Positions 1 through 11,122 of a stretch of 60,000 bases of DNA are shown here, one piece after another. The stretch is from Mesostigma viride (taxonomy: Eukaryota; Streptophyta; Mesostigmatophyceae; Mesostigmatales; Mesostigmataceae), in contig RPFO01000127.1 of assembly GCA_009746045.1 (NCBI GenBank), positions 712,050 to 772,049 of the forward strand, given 5' to 3'. A program made the translations under genes and the position numbers. The notes under the pieces were generated by a model. It was not told where the DNA came from. It worked only from the letters and a program-made list of their open reading frames with translations, and made no database searches. Position 1 is the stretch's first letter. Each line of letters starts with the position of its first letter.

Positions 1-1150
1 GTGTGGCTGGCTAGGTGAGCGGGGCGTTTATGGGGGGTTGCGATGGTGCGGGCATGCGAGGGCAAATGGGCGGGCTCATGCCTGGCTGGTTTGGGTGTTC
101 GGTAGTTAGGTGGTTCGGTAATTGGGTTGTCGAGTGGTTAGGTGGTTAGGTGGTTGTGTTGCTGGGTGACTGGTTGGTTGGTTGCCCAGGAAGTCTTGTG
201 CGGGAGGCTTAGGCTATAGATGCTGTAAGGGATGCCTAGGCGTAGGTGGGTTCAATGGCAGGTGGCTGGCTGAAAGGTGGATGCCTTGGTAAATGGCTGG
301 CCGAGTAGCTGGGAGCACAGGCAGCTGGAGAGGGTGGCTGGCTGGCTGGCTGGTCATGGTGGGTGGATGAGTACAAGGGTGGTCGGTCATAGGTAGATGT
401 CCAGGTGGCTGGGTGATTGATAGGCTTTGGGGACTGCCAAGTGGGTGGGTTGTTGGATTTGTGAGTGAAACAATGCACAGTATAGAGGGTGGTGGGTTGG
501 TGGTTGGTTGGTTAGGGATGCGTGTGGGTGGGTGGGTTGGTGGGTAGGCCATAGGGCGAAGGGACGGGTAGATGGACAGGTGCGCGCACAGATATGGATG
601 CGTGGATGGGTTTATGGTTGGGACCGTCTCACCTATCGCGGGTGAAGGGCTGTGCACGTTGGGGGTGAGATAGGTGGCTGGCTGGCTGAGAAAATGCATG
701 TGTGGGTGGGTCAGTGGGTATAAGGGTGTGGGGGGAGTGAGTGGTTGAGTGGGTACTTGTAGGTGCGTGGGTGGGTCAAGGGTGGGCGGCCACATGGGTG
801 CATATGTGGCCAGCTGGCTGGGTGTTTAGGTGGTTGGGTGATTGGGTGGTTGGCTCATTGGATGGGTGAATGCCTCCTTATTACCTGATTGGTATGTGGG
901 TTGCGCAGGTGCCTTGGTGGGTGGGTGGATGTCCAAGTGGGTTGGTAGGTGGTTGGGTGCCTAGGTGCACGCGTGGTTATAAAAAGGTGGGTTAGCACGG
1001 GCGCAGCTGGCTGGCTGGGTGGGTCACTGGGTGGGTGGACGGGTGGGTGTCTAGGTGTACGGGCACGCGAGTGTGTGAGTAGTTGTGTGGGTGGGTGGCC
1101 AGGTGGCTGCATGGGTGGGCGACTGCATGGGTGGCTCGGTGCGCACTAAG
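1..1150. repeat. G-rich degenerate minisatellite
   Basis: The plus strand is built of loosely repeated GGTGG, TGGCTGG and TTGGGTGG blocks with no fixed period and very few C-rich interruptions. The minus strand therefore reads as Pro/Thr/His-rich open frames, which are by-products of the repeat and not genes. The dense GGG and GG runs could form G-quadruplexes, which is inference. It begins at the window edge, so the full length is unknown. Confidence 0.7.
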
Positions 1151-1204
1151 TGCAAGTGATGGAGACATGGGATATTCCAATGCCGTATCATGTGAGCATA
1201 CGCC

Positions 1205-1345
1205 CGATTTCTGGCCTGCGCTGGTTGTCTCCTTGATAATCATAATAGTGTGCTGGACTGCTGGTTGTCTCCTTGATATGATTTCTGGCCTGCGCTGGTT
1301 GTCTCCTTGATAAGAATAATATATCTGGTTGTCTCCTTGATATAA
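1205..1345 (+). repeat. S-family retroelement 3' end with repeated terminal motif
   Basis: TGGTTGTCTCCTTGATA occurs four times within about 130 bp, twice preceded by TCTGGCCTGCGC. The same end recurs at 21430-21455 and 33470-33535 on this strand. It recurs on the opposite strand at 33945-33970 and at the left end of the 897-bp insert at 57803. The tandem copies look like a variable terminal repeat on the 3' end of one short retroelement family. Confidence 0.6.
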
Positions 1346-3630
1346 GGCCTGCATGCCATCTAAGCTCAATTACTGATCTGAATTGATATATATTATTCCA
1401 AGTAGTAGTTAGTGTGAGTCGCGAGTTACACTCCTGTGTCAAAGATGCTAACTAATACTGCTACCACCCATAACATCATTAAATCGGAATAGCCAATGTC
1501 CATGACTAAAAAATAAATGAATAAATATCAATGAATGTCCACACATAGTTGTCTCACTTCATCAATGAACGGAGATACGTTCCAATTTTATTTTTTTAAT
1601 TTTAATATCAATGACACGGCATATTTTGAAAGCCAATATGAATTGAGAATGAACGGCTGTACCAATGCATGGTAATGCTAGCTGTCCGCTACTCAACCAC
1701 TAATGCCATGACGGTTTAACAAATGGCATGGACGTTTTGCTAGTCAACCACGAATGGCCTAACATTTCCACAATCATTTCATACCACCTAGCTAACTAAC
1801 TAAATAATAGATGAAGAGAGCTAGGGTAGAGAGCTGAGACTAGAGTTGGCTTGATGTCGTAGATAGATTAGACCAGTAGGATTGTGTGTCCCCACCCATC
1901 CATCATCGGGGTCAGAGTTCCATTATACGTAATACGCGGTTATACGCACAGGGTCCGTATAAAGTATAATACGGTATAATACGGTGTAGTACACGATCGT
2001 AAGTGACCACTAGATTTGATGGTTTTCAGGGCTGTTTCAACCATTTCTCACTCACTGACATGTTTGTGACACTAATAAGCATAGAATACACAGTTGGCTC
2101 ACTGGCTCACTGCCCTGCATACAAGAAACATGATTTTACTGTCGTTCAACGAAGCAATCATACACGCATGCCGCATGGAGTCTAGTATCGCTGGACTCAC
2201 GATAAAACATCGCACACATGCACGTTGAAGACACTTACCATGCAAAGAAATACTCATGCATGCAATATATAGGCAAATAATGTATGAGCCAGCTGTGCAT
2301 CGTGCAAGTTGCTGCCCTATGCAGTGAAAGCATACCGACTCTGCCTGACCCCTGCATGCCGGTTAGCCATACCATATTGCTATACCTACTTTTTGATAGA
2401 AAAAAAGGGCCAAGAAACTGGGGAACAAATCGAGCTTCCACAATGCTGCACAACCATGCCAATATCTGACTTCCAGAAGGTTTGCACAGCTTTGCTACCA
2501 TCAAGTAAACAAAGAAAGCTGCAGCAATGATGTCCGCAATTCTCACTGCACAGGTCCGGTATGTGCTGCAGTCAGGCTGCATTGATAAATCGGCATCAAC
2601 TTGGCTCATACGAGCTATCCTGAAGACTGCCTGAGCAGCCAAGGTAAACCACAAACTATCGTGGCGAATGGTTACACGAGCGGCCCTCTTTATGTATATA
2701 ACAACCAAACCTTGACGCACCACTGGAACCGCGGCCGTCGTGACGCTTTGCAGTTGTAAAATATTCGAAGCCTCGGATTCGTGAGTACACGATAAAGAAT
2801 AGACACCTTCGCACGGGGCACCAGAAGCCATACAGTCTGCAAGCCTACACTAATACTAACAACGACCTGAGAGCCCTACAGCTGGCCTCAATCCGTACCA
2901 CTAAAGGTGCAAATGAAAGCCTGCCCCATTTTCTGACGCTTCTTAAACTGCGCATCATCGTCATGACCAACCAAGGCTGCGATTCTTGATGAAATTTTAG
3001 AGTGCCTGCCGCTTCAAATTTCGATATTCCCATAAGTCTGCTCACCTTCCAGTTAACGCTCACCTTCCTGTCAAATAGTGTCCATATCTGACCATGTCCG
3101 AGGCAAGGGCCATCAAATTTTGCACGCCTCCCAGCGCCTCCTAAGTATCTGCACCTTAGGAATACAGTACACCCACAGTACGCCCTGTCGGCTTTGAACA
3201 AGCCATGAGGCAAGTATTTTACTCCTTTTAGATACCCACCGAAAGTCGTATGTGAGCACGCACGTTGCACGTTTGGCGAAATTTCCCCTTCGATTAATAT
3301 TAAAACGAGTGCCATAGCCTCTTCCTTCCCTGCCTGCCCTGACACGGAGGCAGGTGGTCACTATAACTCGCGGTTCCATCGTACGGTTACGGATACGGTC
3401 CATGACAACTCCTCGTACGGTGCGTCGAATCCCTCGTACGGGCGACAAAATTCCTTCAGACGGTCCATGACAACATCCTACAGTTTCGGTTCTTTCAGTT
3501 TCCGTTACGAAATTTTAGGTACCGCGCTGTGGTTCGACGGTACTTGGGGACCGAAAAGGACTGAACCGGTCGCGAAAAATATACCCTCAAACACAGCCAT
3601 TTTCGATGAGTGTGGTGGGGTATTGCTATG
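1346..3630. other. Unassigned spacer
   Basis: No recognisable gene. Positions 1855-1915 carry a decayed copy of the C-family tail (a 'gaccagtaggattgt' block then CCATCCATC), also seen at 31000-31148, 31240-31315 and 49441-49600. Minus-strand frames at 2235-2831 (198 codons) and 2845-3345 (166 codons) are open but show no domain or motif I recognise. The phrase 'acggtccatgacaac' occurs twice, near 3396 and 3460. Confidence 0.4.
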
Positions 3631-3830
3631 TTTTGCTTTGGTAGTCGTCATAGCTGGTCACGTGCGTAACTTTGTCTATACTGCGTGGCAGCCGTAACCG
3701 TTTATACTGGCAAGTGCGTCTTAGAAAGGCGCATCGAATGCAAGTGGTCTGACCGAATTTGGGGCTCAGACGCAACAAAAGATCTGAACTCCGCCGTCAG
3801 CCATACCGCCGTCAGCCATTTTCGGTCATA
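3631..3830 (-). repeat. 5' fragment of ORF1-B retroelement
   Basis: Nearly identical to 27690-27885, the 5' untranslated region plus first codons (minus strand, MTTTKAK) of the ORF1-B retroelement. Only the 5' end is present. Sequence to the left is unrelated, and to the right it runs into another dispersed repeat. Its presence as a separate piece shows this 5' region is repeated in the genome. Confidence 0.65.
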
Positions 3831-3879
3831 GGTCATAGGTCATTCGATCGCTTCGGCTATCCAGCGCCGTGCCGTGCAA

Positions 3880-4345
3880 AAGGCAAACAGCACTTTCAAA
3901 TGTGCGGCGGGAACCAAAAGCCCGCGTATGCCAGAAAACATCGTGTTGCTGCAGCGACGCGACGATGTGGACAACGAATCCAGTGCCAAGCTCGGAACGG
4001 CCGCAAAGGAGATCTGGCATCACAGGGTTCAGATGTGCGGAGATACTATGCGATCCAGCCGGTCCACGACCTGTTTGTAGAGCTTGTGCCAAGGGGCAGC
4101 ACCGAACAGATGTGGGCGACGTTCTAAAAAACACACCGGGCCGGACTTGACGGAGCATAATGTCTCGGTCATAGTCCAACAAACGATGCAAGAGTTCAAC
4201 AAGAGTCGTGATGAAATCGACACGATAAGAACAAAGACGGGAAAAACGATGTAACTGACTAAGAATGTTCAACACCATATTTTGCTGTGTGGGAAAGGAG
4301 ACTGTGAATATCGGGGTAACGAATAAAAGGAATTTGCTGGTATTT
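3880..4345 (-). repeat. S-family retroelement body, truncated copy
   Basis: About 460 bp closely match 58255-58699, the distal half of the S-family insert in the second ORF2 pseudogene, and share the same terminal block 'gaataaaaggaatttg'. Minus-strand frames are open over part of both copies, but indels put the copies in different frames. I therefore read the element as non-coding. Confidence 0.65.
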
Positions 4346-4354
4346 AGGATCCTT

Positions 4355-4412
4355 GTAAGTAATCTGAACATAGCCAGGGCGTAGCATGGCTGTACTAGGA
4401 CTAGGCTAAGAA
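4355..4412 (-). repeat. ORF1-B tail fragment
   Basis: Matches 24468-24515 and the reverse complement of 12106-12160, all inside the 3' untranslated region of ORF1-B retroelements. It contains the phrase 'gggcgtagcatggctgtac'. Confidence 0.55.
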
Positions 4413-4440
4413 GGCTATGGCTGGTTGCTCGCTTCACGCT

Positions 4441-4625
4441 CAGTGGACGACGACTTGACCCTGGCCCAGCAACAGCGGCCGACGCGTGCTATGGCCGACC
4501 TACCTTCAGCTCCGGCAGAGCGAAGGGGGGAAGCCGGTATACTGGAGGGGGGCGGTCATCCACGTTGACCACAAGCCCTGGCAGCCCCCTCCTGCCACGT
4601 ACCTCAGACTAGGGAAATATACCAG
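4441..4625 (+). pseudogene. ORF1-A C-terminal fragment
   Basis: Encodes a frameshifted version of the last ~60 residues of the ORF1-A protein: DDDLTLAQQQ, then a WPTYLQLRQ-like stretch, then PVYW and HKPWQ-like blocks. It compares directly with 14370-14540. In L1-type ORF1 proteins this region belongs to the C-terminal RNA-binding part. There is no upstream ORF1 sequence, so it is a 5'-truncated retrocopy. Confidence 0.7.
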
Positions 4626-4872
4626 TAGTGTAGATTAGTCAGGCTTAGCCTAGCATGTGGCCCACGCGCATGTGCGCCCATAATGGCCCCCATATGGATG
4701 TTGCCTTCAGAATTTAGACAAGCCACGCCTATAATGGGACCCCCATGGATTTTGCATTAAGAATTTAGCCATGCTATGCCTAGGCAGGGAGATGAGCATC
4801 TCTGTCGAGAAGCCATGCCCTAGCTCTTGTGATGATGCCTGTGCTTGTCATTTAGGAGGCATGAACCATCAT
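4626..4872 (+). repeat. 3' tail (D type), left half of an interrupted copy
   Basis: Untranslated tail of the preceding ORF1 fragment. It breaks off after ATGAACCATCAT (4861-4872) and resumes at 21736 with the same 12 bases, then continues through the canonical D tail (compare 22660-22850). The 12 bases are the target-site duplication of the retroelement inserted between them. Confidence 0.75.
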
Positions 4873-5321
4873 CGTGCTTTACGGGTCGCGCACCTCGCTT
4901 CTTGCCCTGTGCCGGCACCTTGACGACATCGGTCGCCTCACTCCGCCTGGAGGTGCCGTGGCCGGTGCTTACATGCCGAATCTGCCCAGCCTCCCCCGCC
5001 CCCGCCTTCAGCTCATCGCCCTCTGCTCCCTCCTCGGGCGCTCTGTCGCCGAGATCTGGGCCCCCACCTCCATGAATTCGGCACCTCCGAAATCCGCTCC
5101 ATCATCAACCAGGCCCTCGTGCAGCACGTAACCCCCCTCGCCGCAGATGTGGCGGCCATGGGGGGCACGCTGGCTGCCGAGCTTTCCCTCCTCTCCTCCA
5201 CCACCACCGCCACCTCCAAGCTCCTCGCCTCCACCTCCACCACAACGGACGCCCTCACCGCCCAGCTCCTCGCCATCGACAAGCGCCTGCAGGACAATGC
5301 CATATAGCCATCGAATGCTTG
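4873..5321 (+). pseudogene. ORF1 N-terminal half, interrupted
   Basis: Frameshifted reading of an ORF1-A-like protein: a block resembling 'SLLGRSVAEIWAP', then VTPLAADVAAMGGTLAAEL, then AQLLAIDKRLQDNAI. Compare 13590-13920. It stops where the CACTA-type terminus begins, and the protein resumes at 20438 with Q-NTAGITAQAVKDIAA. Two extra bases near 5305 also break the frame. Confidence 0.75.
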
Positions 5322-5377
5322 CACTATACTTTTCGTCCGAGGGTAGTAAAAATGATCCGAGGCGTAAATTACGAGGT
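5322..5377 (+). repeat. Left terminal inverted repeat
   Basis: Fifty-six bases starting CACTATAC and ending ACGAGGT. The perfect inverted partner is at 20382-20437. Inside it, to about 5570, are further CGTAA/TTACG-rich subterminal sequences such as 'cgtaagtaagagtaac'. Confidence 0.85.
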
Positions 5378-5828
5378 CTTATCTTACTACCTAGATACGA
5401 GGCGTGAGATCCAACGCCGTAATCATTACTACCTATCATCCTACGTAGTAATTTTACTAGCCGTAAGTAAGAGTAACGTTACGACTGCACATCTTTGGTA
5501 GTACATTACCGACAGAGTAAATTACCGCGACGGGTCTTGGTTGGTAATCTACCACCTGTAGATTAGGTGCCAGTGATCCGATGCTGTAAGATACGTTTCA
5601 GTAAGTTACTTCGGGGATCTTTGCCTGTACACGGCCAGATGGATAATTATATTGTAATGGAGAAGTGGGAGAACGTGCGTGTCTATTAGCAAATGCAGCG
5701 AAATATAAAAATGTAGTTATCAGCCTTTTTCGCCTATTCAGCAGTTGTCGTTGTCGGCCGTTGTCAGTAAGCGGCTATAGATTATGTGTGCTGGGGCCGG
5801 TGAAAAGACGCTAGCAAAGTTCGTCTGA

Positions 5829-7853
5829 ATGGCGTCCAATAGAGGGGATTTTATTCTTAGTGGATTGTTGGACGAGGAGAAGGCGAGGTTGCTGGCGGAG
5901 AATGCGAAAGAGCAGAGGGAAGCAGCGGAAGCCGTGCGTGGAAGATGAGGTAACGGGATGGAGTGTGGGCCCTGGCTTCTGGTTATGAAATGATGGCGGT
6001 TGCAGGCCAGCCGTGCTCGCTGGTAATGGGTGCGTGGTGTTGAAATCCAAGTTCTGCGCGTATTCTGTTTTTTGGTCAATGATTGAAGGGATGTCGCCTT
6101 GTTTTATTTTTGTGCATCTGCGTCCCGTCGTGACTGCCTCGTCATGGACGCCCAGGGGTAGAAGTTCGAACGAGGGAATGATTTTTCAAACGCCTGGATA
6201 TGTTATGATAGTACGAATAAATGGTAATGGGTAGAGGCGGCCAAAATTTTGTTGGAAGTGTGCCAACGCCGCACATACGACTTGAACAACCCTAGGTATC
6301 TTAGGAAAAGGAAACACGGATACGTCGGAGTGGAGGAAGAGGAAGACGATGACGATGGTGAAGACGGAGAGGTTTACAATGGAGGCCTTGAGAATGGGGA
6401 GACATTGAAGCAGGAGAGCAGGGTAGCGGTGAGTGGCCCGTCATGAATTACATTGTGGTTGCAGTTGTTAGCGAGGCGTGTTGATTGCTTCTTGCCGCGG
6501 GTAATCGCTAGCGTGCATAACCTTCTTTTTTCAACAGGTGTTCTGGTGCATTGACTGCCGCAAAGCAATTAATGGGACTGATTATGTGCCTATCATGCCG
6601 TTTGGGAATCATACATTGCCAACATTTCGTGTTTAGAAGGCGCGCCTTCAGAAGCATATTCAGCACCGCACGAGCCAGGTGCTGAAGGCGTGCTTGGAGA
6701 GGAAGGGGTATAAAGTGCGCATGACCGCATCGAAGAAGAAGAAGCAGCAGGAATCGGGCAAGACCATGATAACCGAGCCAGGATTGGCTTTCGTGCATGC
6801 AGTACATGGTGCGGCGCAGGCAGTGAATGCTGCATCGATTGCAGCGGTGCAGCCTGTGGCCATGGCGGTGCAGGGCGCGGGTCCTGAAGTGTGGGCGTTG
6901 GCGAAGCAGATTCACGATGCTGTCATGGCCACGTTGTGAAGCCAAGGAATGGGTGTTGGTTCCAGTCAGGTGCCTCGCCCGGAGGAAGCTTTTCTGCTGT
7001 AAGCAGAGGTGCGGCATCAAGCATTTGCAATCGCCATGAGAGCAGTGGAGATGTCAGCGGCATGAAGCATTTGCAATCGCCATGAGAGCAGTGGAGATGT
7101 CTGCGGCATTGGGAGATCTGCAGACAATTGCAGGAGGACATTGTGCGGTACGCTTGTAGGGTGTAAGCTGTGTTGTTCCGCTCGCTAATGGACATGTGCC
7201 CCTGTAACCTCTTCCAGGCTAGTATCTGCTATCCACCTCTTCAGGCTTGAAAAGTAAATTGCTGTACGGTTCACAATTGGCATGGCTTGACATGCACGCG
7301 TCCTTGACTGTGGTCTGCATGGGTTTGGGGTTTAGCGGTTTACATCAGACTCTGCTGTGTATCTGCTTAATCAGCCGACGTGTCACATGGGGACAGCAAC
7401 GGCGCTGGGATGCAGCCCGGTGTGAATGCGAGTAAGGTACGCGCTGTCATGCATGGCGGATGGGGCGTGGAAGCCACGACCCACGTTTTTGTGTGTGCAC
7501 GGGGGGCTAGGGGGCAAGTCGTTGTGTTGCTGCCATCCATATGGCCATGGATATGCGGGAAGCTTTCCCTGTACCCATACTTAATGATGCATGGACTGGT
7601 TGTGACAGCCAAGGGTTTAGCTGTCGTGGGTTTGCTGAGTGATCATGGCAGTCTGCTAGGCTGGTGCTAGAACAGCCATAGCGCGGTTACTGCTATGTCT
7701 TGCCCGTGCTAACTGATGCTGCAGCCATGCGTGGAGCGCGAATCGTCCCGTGAGGAGAAGGAGGAGGCGGGGCCGGTGCACCCATGGGCAGGGCCGGAGA
7801 AGAAGGACGCGGAGCACCCAGTGTGGGAGAAGGAGAAGGCGGGGAAGCACTGA
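5829..7853 (+). CDS. Hypothetical multi-exon gene inside the CACTA-like element
   Basis: Not recognised. A splice model keeps frame over the first three exons: 5829-5933 (ATG, ending AKEQREAAEA), 6237-6428 (AAKILLEVCQRR..., basic RKRKHG, then an acidic EEEEDDDD run) and from 6538 (WCIDCRK, a CxxC pair). Introns are GT-AG. Exon 3 meets an in-frame TAG at 6634-6636. Beyond it the same frame stays open to 6939 with KARLQKHIQHRTSQ (HxxH, which could complete a CCHH zinc site), a KKKK basic patch and an Ala/Val-rich stretch. Further likely exons are near 7065-7148 (FAIAMRAVEMSAALGDLQ), 7380-7436 and 7725-7853 (ends KEKAGKH then stop). It may be a transposon accessory protein. The stop suggests a pseudogene, a misplaced intron boundary or readthrough. 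Confidence 0.4.
7018..7109. repeat. 46-bp tandem duplication
   Basis: Two nearly identical 46-bp units beginning 'agcatttgcaatcgccatg'. The second merges into a probable exon of the surrounding gene, the first ends in a stop in that frame. It therefore duplicates part of an intron-exon boundary, as seen repeatedly in carB. Confidence 0.65.
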
Positions 7854-7889
7854 AGCTCCACCCCATGTCAGGCCTCTAGTATAGGTGCC

Positions 7890-8030
7890 AGTTAACTAAA
7901 CCCATGCACGTGCAGGTTGTAGCTCAGAATGTATTTAAAATCATATGCCCCTTTTCAGGTATATGTGTAACAGTGACTCCCAACGGATATATGTTCCTAA
8001 TTTATTAAATTCTTACTGAATAATTGTTGT
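7890..8030 (+). repeat. Retroelement 3' tail fragment (A type)
   Basis: Resembles 14890-14999: 'caggttgtagctcagaatg', then 'catatgccccttttcaggta', then CTCCCAACGGA and an AT-rich end. No coding sequence remains upstream. Confidence 0.55.
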
Positions 8031-8094
8031 CTTTATGAACCCATGAAGAGCAAAGCCCGGTGGGGAGTACATGTAACGCATTACCACGAGAAGG

Positions 8095-8255
8095 GGTCCC
8101 CACACCGCATTTCTTCGCTCTCTGTTCCTATGCAGAACAAGAAGAGGTGGAAGACCAATGTCCCGGCTCACACGCCAGCCCATGTGGGTAAGCCCCCTCC
8201 CCCAAAGCGGAAGGGGCGCTTTGGGGAGAAGTGTAGTGAGGATTTTGTAGACTAG
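8095..8255 (+). pseudogene. C-terminal end of LINE ORF2
   Basis: Encodes MQNKKRWKTNVPAHTPAHV then GKPPPPKRKGRFGEK and a stop at 8255. This is the same C-terminus as at 53370-53453 and 58841-58941, where it follows reverse-transcriptase sequence. Only the last ~50 residues are present, so this is a 5'-truncated copy. Confidence 0.75.
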
Positions 8256-8379
8256 ATAGCTTAGAGTTAGCTTATTTCGATGTTGCGGCTTGACCCACCT
8301 CTACCCATTCAGCAAGGAATATGCATGTGCTGCATGATCTCCCAACGGAGGCATGTTATAATTTTATTTGATTCTTTAA
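8256..8379 (+). repeat. LINE ORF2 3' tail
   Basis: Ends 'tgctgcatgat' + CTCCCAACGGAG (8339-8350) + ATGTTATAATTTTATTTG. It matches 53560-53625 and 59030-59090. The CTCC/GGAG pairing makes a short hairpin just before an ATTT-rich tail. A TTAA at its end (8376-8379) is the flank of the next element. Confidence 0.7.
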
Positions 8380-8819
8380 CACTCCGTCTGTGAACTTATA
8401 ACGGGTGTGGCCCGTAATTTTTCGTAGAATGCAGAATCGCGCCAAATGCGGGCGCCGGAGCGTCGCGCCGAATCTGGAAAAACGGTTCGATGGGATCCGA
8501 GATCCAATGCTGGGCTATTTGAATATATTTTAAATATTTTTTTTGGATAACAAATATTGGTGAATTGCACGTTGCCATCTGAGGGGGTTTGGCTACAAAC
8601 GTTAACAAAAAAGGGGTGATGAGATGGTTCTAAATTGGGGTATGATGATAAAGTTGAGGGCACCAAAAACCTCCTAAACCCAAAAGTACACTACATAATG
8701 GACGCTTGGTGAGAAATTCAGCATCAATCATGCACAAGCTTCCAAATATCTAGGCACTCAAACCATTACGGGTGACACCCGTAATAAGAACTAGAATGCT
8801 CCATTCTAGCCTTTGGGTG

Positions 8820-9190
8820 TGCCATTCATGTGGCATGGCCATCTGTGGTACCATGGCACATCCTCTCATTAGAGGATGATATGGTGATGAAATGGGCACA
8901 TAGGACATGCTTTTGCACAAGAAATATTTTACTAAAGCTATCAAATGTAGGGCACAATGAGGGTTCAACCCATAGGTGCACCATGCTATGGGTCAAATGC
9001 GCCGTGCATGTGGCATGGCCGTCTAGTATGGTGTCATGGCACATCCTCTCTATTTTGAAATGATATGGTGTTGAAATGGACACATAGGATGATGCTATTT
9101 TACAAGAAATATGATTACTGAAGCTATCAAATATAGGGCACTTGTTATGAGGGGCCAGCTCATAGCATGCACCATGCTATATAAACAAAT
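8820..9190. repeat. ~180-bp tandem duplication
   Basis: Two diverged copies starting with 'catgtggcatggcc' at 8828 and 9008. Both contain 'gcacatcctctc', an 'acacatagga'-like block and a 'gaagctatcaaat'-like block. Both lie inside the 2.4-kb inverted-repeat element. Confidence 0.65.
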
Positions 9191-10109
9191 GCATAGATAA
9201 TAACCCACCGCTCGTCGTCCAGCACAACTGTCAATGCATAAGACGGCAACACATGTAAATCCACGACGTGGTGCAAGTCCACATTCTGAAAATGTTGAAA
9301 AGAAAGGCATCGCCATATCATCATCCTAATCATCGTATGTGCCTGTCTGGCAGGCAAACGCATACGACGCAACAATATAGCCTGAGAAACTCATGGCCAC
9401 GTGCATACCATGAATGTCCGGGAACATCGATTAACCGCAAGTATCTTTCGGGCCTTGCGAGGTTTGCCCGCGATACGGTTAGCATGGCAAGGCACGGCAT
9501 GCTCCCCAAGGGACCGCACACACACATGCACGGCTGGGGCTGTCGCAAAGCACTGCAGGCAGTAATAGCCTGCCATGGGTATTGCATGTTACTACGAGGA
9601 ATCCACAGCCTCTATATACAAACACGCAAGCGGTTCATGCATTATAATGACAGTTGTGAACTTCCAAGCGCTTAACTTCGCAAACCATGCCCAAATACCT
9701 ATTCAATTATCAGAGTTTATGACAAGGTGTTGCTGTTAAGGTAGCACATGAATAGCTAGCATCAGGCAAGATATGTATACAAGCATGAATGGACACCCAT
9801 ACCCAGTTCTCTAAACCTCTACCTCGCTTTGGGGGACCGTCTTGCAAGGCTTGCTTGTGACATGGGCAACGTAGCAGCCGGAACTGTCATGCATCTTAGA
9901 GAAAGCACCCACGTTTACGCAACGGGGCGCAGCCGCGCGCAGAGCTTAGCATTATGCAGTAACCTGCCTTGAAGTCACACCGGCCATGTGCCGTGATCAC
10001 ATGTGATAAAAACTGGCAGATTTACAAACCAAAAGTTGCCATAAACCTTCTCCCAGCCGGATGCAGGTAATCTTCACACGCCTCGACACCCGGAATCATG
10101 AAGCGCGCA

Positions 10110-10610
10110 CTAGCTACTGAAGGTCCCGTCCTCCACGGGCCACCTTTTCTTGAGCATGAAGTACATAACCTCAGCGACACTGCCTGGCCGGGCGAGGTCT
10201 TCTCCCACTACGTAAGGTTCGCTACCCATCGCCTCGAGTGAAATCTGAATTCCTTGCTGCTCCTTGCTCCTTCGACCAAGCAGGACCCTACGTGATAAAG
10301 TTGTCTTGATCAATCAATCGCCCAACACGGCCGCCAAAAATCCTGATTTAAAGCCGAGGCTCACAGCCCAACCATCAAGGACTGCGGACAGTTCATCGCC
10401 AGTGCCAAGATTAGGAGCACCCGAGGATACCTCGGCATACGACATCGCGACCGAAGCAGTCGTGACGAAAAGACAGTCTCCTTCTGCAGCCGACGTTGCT
10501 AGCATTTGCCTGCATCTGCACCGTTGTTGGCATTCGGCGGTCCGATTGCAAGCCCAAGAAAGTCCAAAAAAGCACCTTTTTCCATGGGGTGGCCACGGAG
10601 CATCTGACAT
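10110..10610 (-). CDS. Hypothetical protein of the 2.4-kb element
   Basis: Two abutting minus-strand frames read like protein. 10610-10314 includes LATSAAEGDCLFVTTASVAM and ends SGFLAAVLGD. 10313-10110 includes ISLEAMGSEPYVVGEDLARP and ends RWPVEDGTFSS then stop. A stop separates them, so either an intron or a frameshift lies near 10313. I recognise no domain. A further Cys/His-bearing frame (YYCLQCF) at about 9391-9576 on the same strand might be an upstream exon. Confidence 0.3.
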
Positions 10611-11122
10611 GGGGTGGCCGTGAAAATTAGATATTCTTTTAGGCCTTGAAGTCAGCTTTCATCCTATCCAATAAAAAGCGCATTCTGACAATTAGTTCAA
10701 TAGTAACCACCAATAGAGTAACCATGCCTCCATTACGGGCCACGCCCGTAATACGGGCCACGCCCGTAATTACAGACGGAGTGTTAATGTAGTGTCTTGG
10801 GGCATGATGCAGATGAGATTTGTAACTTCCGTGTAATTATGTTTCTAAAGAGATTAGCATAGTACTCTAAGCATGCCCATGCACATGACACGCAAGTACT
10901 AACTTACTTACACCAGACCTGGCAATAAACAAGCATTGATGGGATGGACCCAGCGATACATAATGGGCGTGCATGCGTAAAAAATATACACTATGCATGG
11001 CCCAATGGGCATGCATTCAAATAATTACAAATGAAGGCCGCCATGAGAGCACTGAAGCTAAACCAGACCGGGCCACAATTAACCCTCCAGCACCAAAGTT
11101 CCACTGCATCATGTAAGACAAG

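Larger units (their letters stand above)
8380..10783. mobile_element. TTAA-flanked 2.4-kb element with CACTCCGTCTGT inverted ends
   Basis: Left end CACTCCGTCTGT at 8380, right end ACAGACGGAGTG ending at 10783, and TTAA on both outer sides (8376-8379, 10784-10787). Just inside each end is a quasi-palindrome of the form ACGGGYGTGGCCCGTAAT, twice at the right end. The inverted ends and direct TTAA point to a cut-and-paste DNA transposon. The CACTCC end is not typical of piggyBac, so the superfamily is open. It sits at the end of a LINE tail. Confidence 0.6.

Noticed and set aside
1-1369. Pro/Thr/His-rich minus-strand frames up to 193 codons
   Set aside because: By-products of the G-rich minisatellite with no conserved pattern or start context.
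3826-4437. 203-codon minus-strand frame as a real gene
   Set aside because: It lies in the S-family repeat. The second copy at 58255-58699 has indels that put the same sequence in other frames.
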